64,000 nt of DNA, taken from assembly GCF_014205335.1 (NCBI RefSeq), contig NZ_JACHNH010000001.1:3156501-3220500 (forward strand), given 5' to 3'. Each line of letters begins with the position of its first letter. The stretch's first letter is position 1. The notes beneath the pieces were generated by a model. It saw only the letters and a list, made by a program, of their open reading frames with translations. It ran no database searches and was not told the DNA's origin. This DNA comes from Amorphoplanes digitatis (lineage in GTDB: Bacteria > Actinomycetota > Actinomycetes > Mycobacteriales > Micromonosporaceae). A program made the translations under genes and the position numbers. Below, piece after piece: positions 10,215 through 18,978 of the stretch.

Positions 10215-10538
10215 ATGACCGATCTGCGTACCAACTTCATGACCCGTGCCGTCGAGTGGCTGCGGGCCGGCTATCCGGCGGGCATCCCGCGCCAGGACTA
10301 CGTCGCGCTGCTCGGCGTGCTGCGGCGCCGGATGACCGAGGACGAGGTCCGGCAGATCGCGGTCGACCTCGCGGACCAGTCGGTGCTGGCCGGCGACGAC
10401 CCGATCAGCACCGAGGACATCGAGCAGATGATCAGCGCGTCGCTGCTCCAGGAGGCCACCCCGGAGGACGTGGTCCGGGTCTCGGCCCGGCTCGCCACCG
10501 GCGGCTGGCCGCTGGTGGACCCGCCCACCGCCGAGTGA
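10215..10538 (+). CDS. DUF3349 family protein
   Basis: 107 residues, small acidic helical protein matching DUF3349 as I recall it (RAVEWLRAGYPAGIPRQDYVALLGVLRRR, then an acidic helix pair). The molecular role is unknown; mycobacterial members have been studied structurally without a clear function. It starts ATG 9 nt after the membrane protein and completes a pitA operon. The synteny with Rv0543c supports the family call. Confidence 0.8.
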   Translation: MTDLRTNFMTRAVEWLRAGYPAGIPRQDYVALLGVLRRRMTEDEVRQIAVDLADQSVLAGDDPISTEDIEQMISASLLQEATPEDVVRVSARLATGGWPLVDPPTAE

Positions 10539-10589
10539 TCCGCGGCTGGGATGTGGCGGCGGTCACATTCGGCGGGTTAGGCTCGCCGG

Positions 10590-10616
10590 GTGTCACCGTG
10601 GGAGATGGTGAGCTGA
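10590..10616 (+). other. Possible leaderless 8-codon leader ORF before the DUF1801 gene
   Basis: TAGGCT (10578-10583) looks like a -10 box, and GTG begins 7 nt after it. It reads M-S-P-W-E-M-V-S-stop, ending 2 nt before the ATG at 10619. Such a leaderless mini-ORF could couple translation of the next gene. It may equally be chance; an in-frame GTG at 10598 is an alternative start for the real gene. Confidence 0.3.
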
Positions 10617-10618
10617 TC

Positions 10619-11035
10619 ATGTCCGGCCCCAAGACGGTACGGACCGGCGCCAGTGTCGGCGACTTCCTGGCCGCCGTGCCGGACCCGAAGCGCCGCGCGG
10701 ACGCCCAGGCCGTCTGCGCGCTGATGGCGCAGGCCACCGGGGTGGCGCCGGAGATGTGGGGCCCCGCCATCGTGGGCTTCGGCACCTACCACTACCGGTA
10801 CGCCTCCGGGCAGGAGGGCGACTGGCCGCCGGTGGGGCTCTCGCCGCGCAAGAGCGCCATGACGATCTACATCTCGGCCGGCTTCGAGCAGGAGATCCTC
10901 GACCGGCTCGGGCCGTATCGCCTCGGCAGGTCGTGCCTGTACCTCAGGCGGCTCGCGGACGTCGACCTCGACGTGCTCCGCGAGCTGGTCGCGGACGGTT
11001 TCCGCAAGCTGGACGGCAAGACACTGGCGCCCTGA
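10619..11035 (+). CDS. DUF1801 domain protein
   Basis: 138 residues. The DUF1801 (YdhG-like) fold is recognisable from SVGDFLAAVPDPKRRADAQAVCALM, MWGPAIVGFGTYHYRYASG and WPPVGLSPRKSAMTIYI. The family is small and cytoplasmic with no proven biochemical role; some members sit near iron or DNA-damage genes. ATG 10619 is chosen because homologues begin just before the SVGDFL helix. It is about 80 nt from the pit operon and has its own TAGGCT -10-like box, so it is probably a separate transcript. Confidence 0.8.
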   Translation: MSGPKTVRTGASVGDFLAAVPDPKRRADAQAVCALMAQATGVAPEMWGPAIVGFGTYHYRYASGQEGDWPPVGLSPRKSAMTIYISAGFEQEILDRLGPYRLGRSCLYLRRLADVDLDVLRELVADGFRKLDGKTLAP

Positions 11036-11076
11036 GCGGCGAATTCTCCCGAGATTCGCCGGACCTTGATCTGTTG

Positions 11077-11090
11077 TGGGAGCGCTTCCG
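11077..11090. promoter_or_regulatory. Imperfect CebR-like box upstream of the three-repeat secreted protein
   Basis: TGGGAGCGCTTCCG differs at two positions from TGGGAGCGCTCCCA, the cellulose-responsive LacI-family (CebR) operator, which occurs perfectly at 37397-37412 before the cellulase gene. It lies 44 nt before the ATG at 11134. Functional relevance is inferred. Confidence 0.4.
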
Positions 11091-11133
11091 TACTAGGGGG
11101 CGAGGTCCTACGACAGGAAGGCTCAGGCGAAGA

Positions 11134-12291
11134 ATGATTTCCTCCCGTACCACCGCACGTCGCTGGCAGATCGCCGGCGTCGGCGCGGTCGCCGTGGCAC
11201 TCGTCGGCGTCGGCCTGGGTGTCGCGTCCGCCGACGAGACCAGCGCCCCCACGGTGAGCTGCCCCGCCGTCGCGGGTGCGCTCGGCGCCGTTCCGGCCCG
11301 CGCGACCGCGGAGATCGAGCGCAACCTGGCACTGCTCAACACCCAGATCGCCGAGGCCAACAAGCGGCTGGTGACCAGCGCCGGTGAGGGCGGCCCCAAC
11401 TTCATCCAGAACGCCATCCTCGGACCTCTGAAGGACAAGCGGGTCGCCACCATCAACCGGATGGCCACGGCGATCGGGCGCAGCGCGCCGAAACCGAACC
11501 TCGACGTCAACGGCCTGGCCACCTGCTCGCTGAACCAGAACGGTGGCGGCGTCGCCGCGCCCGAGCCGGCCCAGGTGCCGGCCGCGGACCCCGCCGAGGA
11601 GGACGCGGCGGGTGCCGCACCGACGGTGAACTGCCCGGCGGTGGCCGGCGCGCTCGGCGCGGTCCCGGCGCAGGCACAGGCCGAGATCGAGCGCAACCTG
11701 GCGCTGCTCAACACGCAGATCGCCGAGGCGAACAAGCGGCTGGCCTCCAGCGTCGGCGAGGGTGGCCCGAACTTCATCCAGAACGCGATCCTCGGCCCGC
11801 TGAAGGACAAGCGCGTCGCGACCATCAACCGGATGGCCACGGCGATCGGGCGCAACGCGGCGAAGCCGGTCCTCGACGTCAACGGCCTGGCGACCTGCTC
11901 GCTGAACCAGAACGGCGGCGGCGTCGCGGCTCCCGAGCCGACCGCTGTACCGGCCGCCGGCAACGCCGGCAATGCGGGTAACGCCGGCAACGCGGGCGCG
12001 GCACCCACCGTGAACTGCCCGGCCGTGACCGGGCTGCCGGTCATCCCGGCGCAGGCGGCGGCGGAGGTCACCCGCAACCTGGAGCTGCTCGACACGCAGA
12101 TCGCCGAGGCGAACAAGCGGCTCGCCTCGACGGTGGGCGAGGGTGGCCCGAACTTCATCCAGAACGCGATCCTCGGCCCGCTGGAGGACAAGCGGTTCGC
12201 GGTGCTGAACCGCATCGAGACCGCGATCGGCCGCGCCGCGGCCAAGCCGGAGGGCCTGGAGCGGTTCGCACCCTGCTCTCTCAACAAGTAG
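11134..12291 (+). CDS. Secreted protein with three tandem ~100-residue repeats, function unknown
   Basis: 385 residues. A signal peptide of about 33 residues (RTTARRWQ then a hydrophobic core, cleavage near ASA-DE) precedes three near-identical modules starting at about 11248, 11620 and 12004. Each module begins with CPAV, runs through ERNLALLNTQIAEANKRL and GEGGPNFIQNAILGPL, continues DKR...AIGR and ends CSLN. Each thus has one Cys near either end, suggesting one disulfide per module. Linkers are Ala/Pro-rich, and the second contains a NAG repeat. Repeats 1 and 2 are nearly identical; repeat 3 is more diverged (LELLD, EDKRFAVLNRIETAIG). I do not recognise a family. Internal duplication, export and a possible CebR box suggest a cell-surface or extracellular role. 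The open frame upstream to 10756 overlaps the DUF1801 gene and is ignored. Confidence 0.85.
   Translation: MISSRTTARRWQIAGVGAVAVALVGVGLGVASADETSAPTVSCPAVAGALGAVPARATAEIERNLALLNTQIAEANKRLVTSAGEGGPNFIQNAILGPLKDKRVATINRMATAIGRSAPKPNLDVNGLATCSLNQNGGGVAAPEPAQVPAADPAEEDAAGAAPTVNCPAVAGALGAVPAQAQAEIERNLALLNTQIAEANKRLASSVGEGGPNFIQNAILGPLKDKRVATINRMATAIGRNAAKPVLDVNGLATCSLNQNGGGVAAPEPTAVPAAGNAGNAGNAGNAGAAPTVNCPAVTGLPVIPAQAAAEVTRNLELLDTQIAEANKRLASTVGEGGPNFIQNAILGPLEDKRFAVLNRIETAIGRAAAKPEGLERFAPCSLNK
11248..12288 (+). repeat. Three tandem coding repeats, period about 372-384 bp
   Basis: Units of about 320 bp begin at 11248, 11620 and 12004, separated by variable Ala/Pro/Asn-Gly coding linkers. DNA conservation between units 1 and 2 is high, including third positions over long stretches, which suggests fairly recent duplication or gene conversion. 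Confidence 0.85.
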
Positions 12292-12304
12292 TAGGACCGC
12301 CGAG

Positions 12305-12335
12305 CGGCGGGGCCACCACCACGGTGGCCCCGCCG
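12305..12335 (+). terminator. Strong hairpin terminator after the repeat protein
   Basis: A perfect 13-bp stem CGGCGGGGCCACC / GGTGGCCCCGCCG with a 5-nt loop is followed by TTCTA. It lies 13 nt after the stop codon. Confidence 0.85.
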
Positions 12336-12352
12336 TTCTACATTGGGCGCCG

Positions 12353-13507
12353 ATGACGATCATGCGGTGGTGTCTCGCGGCGGCCGCGCTGGTCCCGCTC
12401 GTGGTCGTCGGCGCGGAGACACCCGCGGTCCGGCCGCCCGCCACCTCCTCGGCGCCGGTGCCCGCCGGCACGTTTCCGCCGTGCGTGTCGGCGGCCGTCG
12501 GTGCGCTGTCGCTGGAGGAGCGCGCCGGTCAGCTGCTCATGGTGGGCGTACCGGCGAACGCGCCGCGCGGGCTCGGCGGGCTCGTGGCCCGCTACCACCT
12601 CGGTGGCGCCTTCCTGTCCGGGCGCAGCGTTCGCCCCGCCGCCGATCTCCGTGGCGACCTCGCGGCGTTGCGGCGCCGCGTCGAACCGCCCCTGCTGGTG
12701 GCGGTCGACCAGGAGGGCGGCAGCGTGCAGACCCTCAAGGGTCCCGACTTCCCGCTGATCCCGTCGGCGCGGCGACTGGGCGCCGGGCCGAAGGCCGTGC
12801 TGCGCGACACCGTTCGTGACAACGCGGGGCGGCTGGCCCGGATCGGTGTGTCGGTCAATCTGGCGCCGGTGGCCGACACGGTGCCGGCGGGTCTGGGTGA
12901 GGGCAACCCGCCGATCGGGGCGTTCCACCGGGAGTACGGCTCGGATCCCGTGCGGGTCGCCGAGGACGTCCGTACGGTGGTGCCGGCGTCGCAGGGTGCG
13001 GGTGTGCTGACGATCCTCAAGCATTTCCCGGGGCTGGGCCGGGTGCGTGCCAACACCGACACGTCGACCCGGGCAGTCGATCGCACCGCGACCGTCGGCG
13101 ACGCGTATCTGGAGCCGTTCGTGGCCGGGATCGACGCGGGCTCGGCCGGGGTGATGATCTCGTCGGCGTCCTATCCGCGGCTGGACCCGGAGGCCATCGC
13201 GGCGTTCTCGCGGCCGATCGTCACGGGGCTGCTGCGCGACCGTCTCGGCTACACCGGCCTGATCATGTCCGACGACCTCGGCGCGGCGGACGCCGTCGAG
13301 TCGGTGCCGACCGGCGACCGGGCCGTGCGCTTCGTGGACGCGGGCGGCGACCTGGTGCTGACGATCCGGCCGCAGAACGTCGGCCCGATGATCGCGGCGC
13401 TGCTCGCCGCCGCGCGCGGGTCACCGGTCTTCGCCGACCGGGTGACCGACGCCGCCGCCCACGTCCTGCACGCCAAGTACCGCGCCGGCCTGCTCAGCTG
13501 CGCCTAG
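12353..13507 (+). CDS. Secreted glycoside hydrolase family 3 (NagZ-like) protein
   Basis: 384 residues with an N-terminal hydrophobic export segment (about 3-22) and a single GH3 N-terminal barrel. Landmarks are VAVDQEGGSVQTL, VNLAPVADT, KHFPGLGRVRANTDTST and LIMSDDLGAAD, where the first Asp of SDD is the expected nucleophile. Family members remove N-acetylglucosamine from muropeptides or chitin fragments. The usual KHFPGHG...DSH loop is here KHFPGLG...NTDTS, so the catalytic His of classical NagZ is absent, as in many actinobacterial secreted homologues (from memory). A TACATT box 8 nt before the ATG suggests a leaderless mRNA. Its 3' end overlaps the convergent fibronectin gene by 4 nt. Confidence 0.85.
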   Translation: MTIMRWCLAAAALVPLVVVGAETPAVRPPATSSAPVPAGTFPPCVSAAVGALSLEERAGQLLMVGVPANAPRGLGGLVARYHLGGAFLSGRSVRPAADLRGDLAALRRRVEPPLLVAVDQEGGSVQTLKGPDFPLIPSARRLGAGPKAVLRDTVRDNAGRLARIGVSVNLAPVADTVPAGLGEGNPPIGAFHREYGSDPVRVAEDVRTVVPASQGAGVLTILKHFPGLGRVRANTDTSTRAVDRTATVGDAYLEPFVAGIDAGSAGVMISSASYPRLDPEAIAAFSRPIVTGLLRDRLGYTGLIMSDDLGAADAVESVPTGDRAVRFVDAGGDLVLTIRPQNVGPMIAALLAAARGSPVFADRVTDAAAHVLHAKYRAGLLSCA

Positions 13508-14748
13508 CCTGTCGGCGTCGGAGTCGGCGCCGGCCCGTACGGCACCATCGAGCTGTAACTGGCGTTCCACGCCGCGTCGTACGCGATGACCCGGACCATC
13601 GGGCCGCCGCCGCTGTTCACGGTGACCGTCGCGGTCGGCTCGCTGACCTTGGCGAGCACCCGGACCTCGTCGATGTTGACGGTCAGGAGCACGTGGTACT
13701 CGACCACGCCGACGTTGTCGGTCGCGGGTGTCCAGCTCAGGATCCCCCGGCCGTCCGCGGTCTGCCCGGTCAGCACCGGGTTGCCGGGTTTCGAGGGCGG
13801 TACCGCGTCGTCGCCGGACCTGGGATAGCTGGGCGGCTGCGGGATGCTGGTCCGCGGTGAGATCGGCGAGAGGTTGCCGGCCGCGTCGCGCGCCGCGACC
13901 GCGTAGTGGATGGTCGCCGCCGTCGGGCTGATCGTCAGGGTGATCGGCCCGGTGCCGGTGACCGTGCGCACCGGGTACTGCTGGTAGAACTGTTCGCCCT
14001 GGTAGACGACGTAGTCGACAACGCCGACGTTGTCGATCGTCGCCAGCCAGGAGAGCGTCACTGTGGTCGGCGTGACCTCGACGACGCGGGGCCGCCCCGG
14101 GGTGAGCGGCGCCTGGGTGTCCGGCGTGGTGGCGGCGTACGACCCGACCGAGACGTCGTCGAACGTGGCGTCGGTGTAGGTCGTGGCGAGTCCGGCCCGG
14201 CCGCGGGCGAGCCGGGTGTCGGTGGCCCGCAGCAGCGGCTCGCCGTTGACCACGCCGAGCAGGGTGGTGCCCTTGACGACCAGGGTCAGGTACCGCCAGA
14301 TCTGCGTGGCGGCCGGATAGGCCGCGGTGGCGAGGGTCGTCGACCGGCCGCCGGACACCCGGCCGAGCTCGACGGTGTTGTCGGCGCGGGTCGTCAGGTA
14401 GTAGTGGCTGCCGTCGCCCTGCACCCGGGCCTGCACGCCGGCCGAGGAGCCCGCGTCGCGGTAGGCGGCGGGCCGGACCCGGACGGAGACCGCGTAGTCG
14501 GACCAGGACGCCTCGCCGGCCCGGGCCACGGCTCTGGCGCCGGTGTCGGCCTGGCGCAGGCTCTGCTCGGCGACCGACCAGGCGCCGCCGGAGGTGCGCC
14601 AGCCGGCGGCGTCGCCGTCGGAGAAGTCGTCGCTGAACAGCACCGGCGCCGCCGCGAAGGCCGCGGTGGCCGGCCCGGTCAGGATCATCGCGGCCGCCAG
14701 GCCGGCGCCGGCGATCCGGCGCGTCCAGGTGTGAAAGGTTGCCCCCAT
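13504..14748 (-). CDS. Secreted protein with concanavalin-like and two fibronectin III domains
   Basis: 414 residues. A signal peptide (about 1-33, ending AAFAAAP) is followed by a beta-rich domain of roughly 170 residues (FSDDFSDGDAAGWRTSGGAWSV, the start typical of LamG-like carbohydrate-binding folds). Two fibronectin type III modules follow at about 215-300 and 318-400, each with the TDNVGVV/IDNVGVV motif common in secreted actinomycete polysaccharide-binding proteins. The C-terminus is PTPTPTG. There is no catalytic domain, so it is probably a polysaccharide-binding or adhesive protein. A TAGGCT -10-like hexamer (14756-14761) ends 7 nt before the ATG, indicating leaderless transcription. 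Confidence 0.8.
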   Translation of the reverse strand: MGATFHTWTRRIAGAGLAAAMILTGPATAAFAAAPVLFSDDFSDGDAAGWRTSGGAWSVAEQSLRQADTGARAVARAGEASWSDYAVSVRVRPAAYRDAGSSAGVQARVQGDGSHYYLTTRADNTVELGRVSGGRSTTLATAAYPAATQIWRYLTLVVKGTTLLGVVNGEPLLRATDTRLARGRAGLATTYTDATFDDVSVGSYAATTPDTQAPLTPGRPRVVEVTPTTVTLSWLATIDNVGVVDYVVYQGEQFYQQYPVRTVTGTGPITLTISPTAATIHYAVAARDAAGNLSPISPRTSIPQPPSYPRSGDDAVPPSKPGNPVLTGQTADGRGILSWTPATDNVGVVEYHVLLTVNIDEVRVLAKVSEPTATVTVNSGGGPMVRVIAYDAAWNASYSSMVPYGPAPTPTPTG

Positions 14749-14755
14749 TCCCGGG

Positions 14756-14761
14756 AGCCTA
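14756..14761 (-). promoter_or_regulatory. -10 hexamer TAGGCT for a leaderless transcript
   Basis: TAGGCT on the minus strand ends 7 nt before the ATG at 14748, leaving no room for a ribosome site. The same hexamer recurs before 39372. Confidence 0.5.
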
Positions 14762-14804
14762 ATGAGACATATTTGTGACAGTCAATGTTTCGAAGCGGTT
14801 TCGG

Positions 14805-16511
14805 TCAGGGCGTGCGCAGGGGTACGACGTCCGGGGCGCCCAGGCGCGCGGCGTCGGCCGTCTCGTCGTCCGGCTGCTCCTGCGACGCGCGTTCCGCCTC
14901 CACCCGCAGCCGGTAGTGCCGCACCTCCCGTTCCGTCTGCTCGGCGGTCCAGCCCAGCACCGGGCCCATCAGCTCCGCCGCGACCGGTGCGGCGGCGATG
15001 CCGCGGTCGAACGTCCCGATCGAGATCCGGGTGCGCCGGGTGAGCGCGTCCTCCAGGTGCCGTGCGCCCTCGTGGCTTGCCGCGTAGACCAGCTCCGCGC
15101 GCAGATGGTCCTCCGCGCCCTCGACCGGCCGGCCCAGGCCCGGATCGGCCCGGATCAGGTCGAGGAGCTCGTTGATCAGGGAGCCGTACCGGCCGAGCAG
15201 GTGCTCCACCCGGGCCACGTGCAGGCCGGAGGAGTCCGCCAGCAGCCGGCGGCGGTTCCACAGCGCGGTGTACCCCTCGGCGCCCAGCAGCGGCACCCGC
15301 TCCGTGCACGAGCGGGGCACCGAGCGGCCGAGGCCGTGCACCGCGGCGTCCACCGCGTCGCGGGCCATCACCCGGTACGTCGTGTACTTGCCGCCCGCCA
15401 CCACGACCAGCCCCGGCGTCGGGCTGGCGACGGTGTGCTCGCGGGACAGCTTCGAGGTGGACTCCGACTCGCCGGAGAGCAGCGGGCGCAGCCCGGCGTA
15501 GACGCCCTGCACGTCGGTCCGGCTCAGCGGCGTCGCCAGCACCCGGTTGACCTGGTCGAGCAGGTAGTCGATGTCGGTGCTGGACGCGGCCGGGTGCGCC
15601 TTGTCCAGGGTCCAGTCGGTGTCGGTGGTGCCGATGATCCAGTGCCGGCCCCACGGGATGATGAACAGCACGCTGGACGGGGTGCGGCTGATCAGGCCCG
15701 TTGAGGACTGGATGCGGTCCCGGGGCACGATCAGGTGGATGCCCTTGGACGCCCGCACGTGGAACTGGCCGCGCTCGCCGACCAGCGCCTGGGTGTCGTC
15801 GGTCCACACGCCCGTCGCGTTGATGATCTGCTGGGCCCGCACCTCGAACACGTTGTCGTGTTCCAGGTCGTGCACCCGCACGCCGGTGACGCGCTCGCCC
15901 TCGCGCAGGAAGCCCACCACCTCGGTACGGGACGTGACGTGCGCGCCGTACGCCGCGGCCGTGCGGGCCAGGAACATGGTGTGCCGGGCATCGTCGAGCT
16001 GGGCGTCGTAGTACTGCAGCGCACCGACCAGCGCGTCGCGCCGCAGCGCCGGGCAGACCCGCAGCGCGCCGCGCCGCGAGAGGTGCCGGTGGCGCGGCAG
16101 TCCGGGCGCGGCCGCGGCCATCGTGTCGTAGAGCAGCACCCCGGCGCCCGCGTAGAGCCGCTCCCAGCCGCGGTGTTGCAGGGGGTAGAGGAACGGGACC
16201 GGCCGGGCCAGGTGCGGCGCGAGCCGGGTGAGTATCAGGCCGCGTTCCCGCAGCGCCTCGCGGACCAGGGCGAAGTCCAGCATCTCCAGGTAGCGCAGGC
16301 CGCCGTGGATGAGCTTGCTGGACCGGCTGGACGTGCCCGAGGCGAAGTCGCGCGCCTCGAGCAGGCCGACGGAGAGACCGCGGGTGGCGGCGTCGAGGGC
16401 GCAGCCCGCGCCCACCACACCGCCACCCACGACCAGTACGTCGACCTCGCTGTCGGCCAGCGCGGAGAGTGCGGCTTCCCGGCTGGCTGGAGAGAGAGCG
16501 ATGTCAGTCAA
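14805..16511 (-). CDS. glpD: Aerobic glycerol-3-phosphate dehydrogenase
   Basis: 568 residues, FAD-dependent, membrane-associated. It oxidises sn-glycerol-3-phosphate to dihydroxyacetone phosphate and passes electrons to quinone. The FAD-binding dinucleotide fold is [21 protein letters not shown] near residue 25, with [13 protein letters not shown] and the C-terminal helical cap typical of GlpD. It starts at TTG (16511) and overlaps the end of glpK by 8 nt, in the order glpF-glpK-glpD. No closer ATG exists before the FAD motif. The last gene of the operon, it completes conversion of imported glycerol to a glycolytic intermediate. Confidence 0.95.
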   Translation of the reverse strand: MTDIALSPASREAALSALADSEVDVLVVGGGVVGAGCALDAATRGLSVGLLEARDFASGTSSRSSKLIHGGLRYLEMLDFALVREALRERGLILTRLAPHLARPVPFLYPLQHRGWERLYAGAGVLLYDTMAAAAPGLPRHRHLSRRGALRVCPALRRDALVGALQYYDAQLDDARHTMFLARTAAAYGAHVTSRTEVVGFLREGERVTGVRVHDLEHDNVFEVRAQQIINATGVWTDDTQALVGERGQFHVRASKGIHLIVPRDRIQSSTGLISRTPSSVLFIIPWGRHWIIGTTDTDWTLDKAHPAASSTDIDYLLDQVNRVLATPLSRTDVQGVYAGLRPLLSGESESTSKLSREHTVASPTPGLVVVAGGKYTTYRVMARDAVDAAVHGLGRSVPRSCTERVPLLGAEGYTALWNRRRLLADSSGLHVARVEHLLGRYGSLINELLDLIRADPGLGRPVEGAEDHLRAELVYAASHEGARHLEDALTRRTRISIGTFDRGIAAAPVAAELMGPVLGWTAEQTEREVRHYRLRVEAERASQEQPDDETADAARLGAPDVVPLRTP

Positions 16512-18021
16512 CGTCGACCCAATCGAGAGTTCGCTGCACGGCCTTCTTCCACCTGCCGTATCCCTGTTCCCGTTGTTCCGGCGTCCATGCGGGCTGCCAC
16601 CGCCGCGACTCGTTCCAGTTCTCCCGCAGCTCGTCGGTCGACTTCCAGAAGCCGACCGCCAGCCCGGCCGCGTAGGCGGCGCCGAGCGCGGTGGTCTCGG
16701 CCACGACCGGCCGGCTCACCGCGACGCCGAGCACGTCCGCCTGGATCTGCATGCACAGCTCGTTGGCGGTGATGCCGCCGTCCACCTTGAGCACGTCCAG
16801 GGTGACGCCGGAGTCCTGCGCCATCGCCTCGACCACGTCGCGGCTCTGGTAGCAGATCGACTCCAGGGCGGCCCGGGCCAGGTGCGCGCCGGTGTTGAAG
16901 CGCGACAGCCCGACGATCGCGCCGCGGGCGTCGGAGCGCCAGTAGGGCGCGAAGAGCCCGGAGAACGCCGGTACGAAGTAGACGCCGCCGGTGTCCGGCA
17001 CCGTCGCGGCGAGGGTCTCGCTCTCCGACGCCTCGTTGATGATGTGAAGCTGGTCGCGCAGCCACTGCACGGCCGAGCCGGTGACCGCGATCGAGCCCTC
17101 GAGGGCGTACACCGCCGGGGCGTCGCCGAGCTTGTAGCAGACCGTGGTGAGCAGGCCGTTGTTCGAGCGCACCAGCTCCGTCCCGGTGTTGAGCAGCATG
17201 AAGTTGCCCGTACCGTAGGTGTTCTTGGCCTCGCCCGGCGCGAAGCAGACCTGGCCGACCGTGGCCGCCTGCTGGTCGCCGAGGTCGCCGGTGAGCGGGA
17301 CGTCGCCGCCGAGCGGGCCGGGCGCGTGCGCCACGCCGTAGGTGTTCGGGTCCGACGACGGCCGGATCTCCGGCAGCATCTGCCGCGGGATGCCGAAGAA
17401 CGAGAGCAGCTCGTCGTCCCAGTCCAGGGTCTCGAGGTTCATCAACATGGTGCGGCTGGCGTTCGTCACGTCGGTGATGTGGTTGCCGCCGTCGACGCCG
17501 CCGGTGAGGTGCCAGAGCAGCCAGCTGTCGGTGTTGCCGAAGACCGCGTCGCCGCGCTCGGCCGCCGCGCGGACCCCGTCGACGTTCTCCAGGATCCACT
17601 GGATCTTGCCGCCGGAGAAGTAGGTGGCCGGCGGCAGCCCGGCCTTGCGGCGGATGACGTCGCCGCGGCCGTCGCGGTCCAGCGCCGAGGCGATCCGGTC
17701 GGTGCGGGTGTCCTGCCAGACGATCGCGTTGTAGTACGGGCGCCCGGTGCGCCGGTCCCACACCACCGTGGTCTCGCGCTGGTTGGTGACGCCCAGCGCG
17801 GCCAGGTCGCTCGCCTGGAGGTTGGCCTGCTGCATCGCGGTACGGATGACCGAGACGGTCCGGTCCCAGATCTCGATCGGGTTGTGCTCCACCCAGCCGG
17901 CCTGCGGCAGGATCTGCTGGTGCTCGAGCTGATGGCGGCCGACCTCGTTCCCACCGTGGTCGAAGATCATGAATCGGGTGCTGGTCGTGCCCTGGTCAAC
18001 AGCGGCGACGAAATCAGCCAC
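16504..18021 (-). CDS. glpK: Glycerol kinase (first copy)
   Basis: 505 residues, FGGY family. [14 protein letters not shown] is the N-terminal phosphate-binding loop, with [11 protein letters not shown] and the [12 protein letters not shown] segment near the C-terminus. It phosphorylates glycerol to sn-glycerol-3-phosphate with ATP. GTG start at 18021; the stop of glpF lies inside the first codons (8-nt overlap) and glpD overlaps its end by 8 nt, so the three genes are translationally coupled. A second, diverged glycerol kinase of 497 residues is encoded at 19752, beyond the divergent IclR regulator. Confidence 0.95.
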   Translation of the reverse strand: MADFVAAVDQGTTSTRFMIFDHGGNEVGRHQLEHQQILPQAGWVEHNPIEIWDRTVSVIRTAMQQANLQASDLAALGVTNQRETTVVWDRRTGRPYYNAIVWQDTRTDRIASALDRDGRGDVIRRKAGLPPATYFSGGKIQWILENVDGVRAAAERGDAVFGNTDSWLLWHLTGGVDGGNHITDVTNASRTMLMNLETLDWDDELLSFFGIPRQMLPEIRPSSDPNTYGVAHAPGPLGGDVPLTGDLGDQQAATVGQVCFAPGEAKNTYGTGNFMLLNTGTELVRSNNGLLTTVCYKLGDAPAVYALEGSIAVTGSAVQWLRDQLHIINEASESETLAATVPDTGGVYFVPAFSGLFAPYWRSDARGAIVGLSRFNTGAHLARAALESICYQSRDVVEAMAQDSGVTLDVLKVDGGITANELCMQIQADVLGVAVSRPVVAETTALGAAYAAGLAVGFWKSTDELRENWNESRRWQPAWTPEQREQGYGRWKKAVQRTLDWVDVD

Positions 18022-18853
18022 GGTTTGCCTCCACGTTCTCGTTCGGCGGGGTCGGAAGTCTGCCCGGTTCCTGCGGGCCGGCCGTCGGAAGAAACCGTCC
18101 TACCAGTGCCTGGTAGAGACCGGCGCCCACGATTCCGCCGACGATCGGGCCGATGATCGGGACCCAGAAGTACAGATAACCCGTCTGGTCCCGGAATGCG
18201 CCACCGTATCCGGTCAGGAAACTGGCGAGTCGCGGCCCGAAGTCACGCGCGGGGTTGATCGCGTAGCCGGCGTTGGTGCCCCAGGCCATGCCGATGGCCA
18301 CGACGATCAGGCCGATGATGAACGGCGCCAGGTTGGCGCCCGGGGGAGTGGCCGCGGCGTCGGTGACCGCAAGGATGAGGAACAGCAGGATGGCGGTGCC
18401 GATGACCTGGTCGCGCAGCGCGCCCCACTCGTTGACCGGCAATGTCCCATTGCCCGGCAGGGTGGAGAACACCCCTTGCGTCTTGATGGTGAGGCCGGGG
18501 TCGGCCGCGTGCAGCGCCTCGGTGTAGTTCCAGCGCACCAGCAGCGCGGCGGCGAACGCGCCGAGGAACTGGGCGCCGCAGTAGGGCGCCACCTTGCGCC
18601 ACTCGAAGCCCTTGAAGACCGCGAGCGCGACGGTGACCGCCGGGTTGAGGTGCGCGCCGCTGATCCGGCCCGCGACGTATACGCCGAACGTGACGCCCAG
18701 GCCCCAGGCCCAGGCGATGCTGTCGTGGTCGCCGAAGCCGCCGGCCACCACCTGCGCGACGACGCCGACGCCGAAGAGGATGAGGATCAGAGTCCCGGCG
18801 AACTCGGCCACGAGCTCGCCGAGCAGTCCCGGGATCTTCAGTCGTTCTGCCAT
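18014..18853 (-). CDS. glpF: Glycerol facilitator (MIP/aquaglyceroporin)
   Basis: 279 residues, six membrane helices. Both half-helix motifs are present: [12 protein letters not shown] and [12 protein letters not shown]. The Asp after the second NPAR is the marker that separates glycerol facilitators from water-only aquaporins. It imports glycerol by diffusion into the cytoplasm, where GlpK traps it. The start ATG 18853 follows GGAGGG; the frame is open up to 18925, but that extension crosses the divergent promoter and operator. First gene of glpFKD, divergent from an IclR regulator. Confidence 0.93.
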   Translation of the reverse strand: MAERLKIPGLLGELVAEFAGTLILILFGVGVVAQVVAGGFGDHDSIAWAWGLGVTFGVYVAGRISGAHLNPAVTVALAVFKGFEWRKVAPYCGAQFLGAFAAALLVRWNYTEALHAADPGLTIKTQGVFSTLPGNGTLPVNEWGALRDQVIGTAILLFLILAVTDAAATPPGANLAPFIIGLIVVAIGMAWGTNAGYAINPARDFGPRLASFLTGYGGAFRDQTGYLYFWVPIIGPIVGGIVGAGLYQALVGRFLPTAGPQEPGRLPTPPNENVEANRG

Positions 18854-18909
18854 GTGCCCTCCAGGTCCGATGTGACCCGACGCTATGGACGCATCGGTGC
18901 ACCGGCAAT

Positions 18910-18935
18910 GAACGGCGTTCGGCATTGTCGAACGC
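18910..18935. promoter_or_regulatory. Candidate IclR/GylR operator in the divergent glpF-iclR region
   Basis: GCGTTCG (18915-18921), N7, CGAACGC (18929-18935) is a perfect 21-bp inverted repeat. It overlaps a second palindrome GAACG-G-CGTTC (18910-18920), giving three half-sites of the form GAACG/CGTTC. Position, 57 nt before glpF and 44 nt before the IclR start, fits autoregulation plus glp control. Binding is inferred. Confidence 0.6.
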
Positions 18936-18978
18936 TCAGCGTGCGCACTCCGTAACTGATTGGCATAGCATCCGAAAC

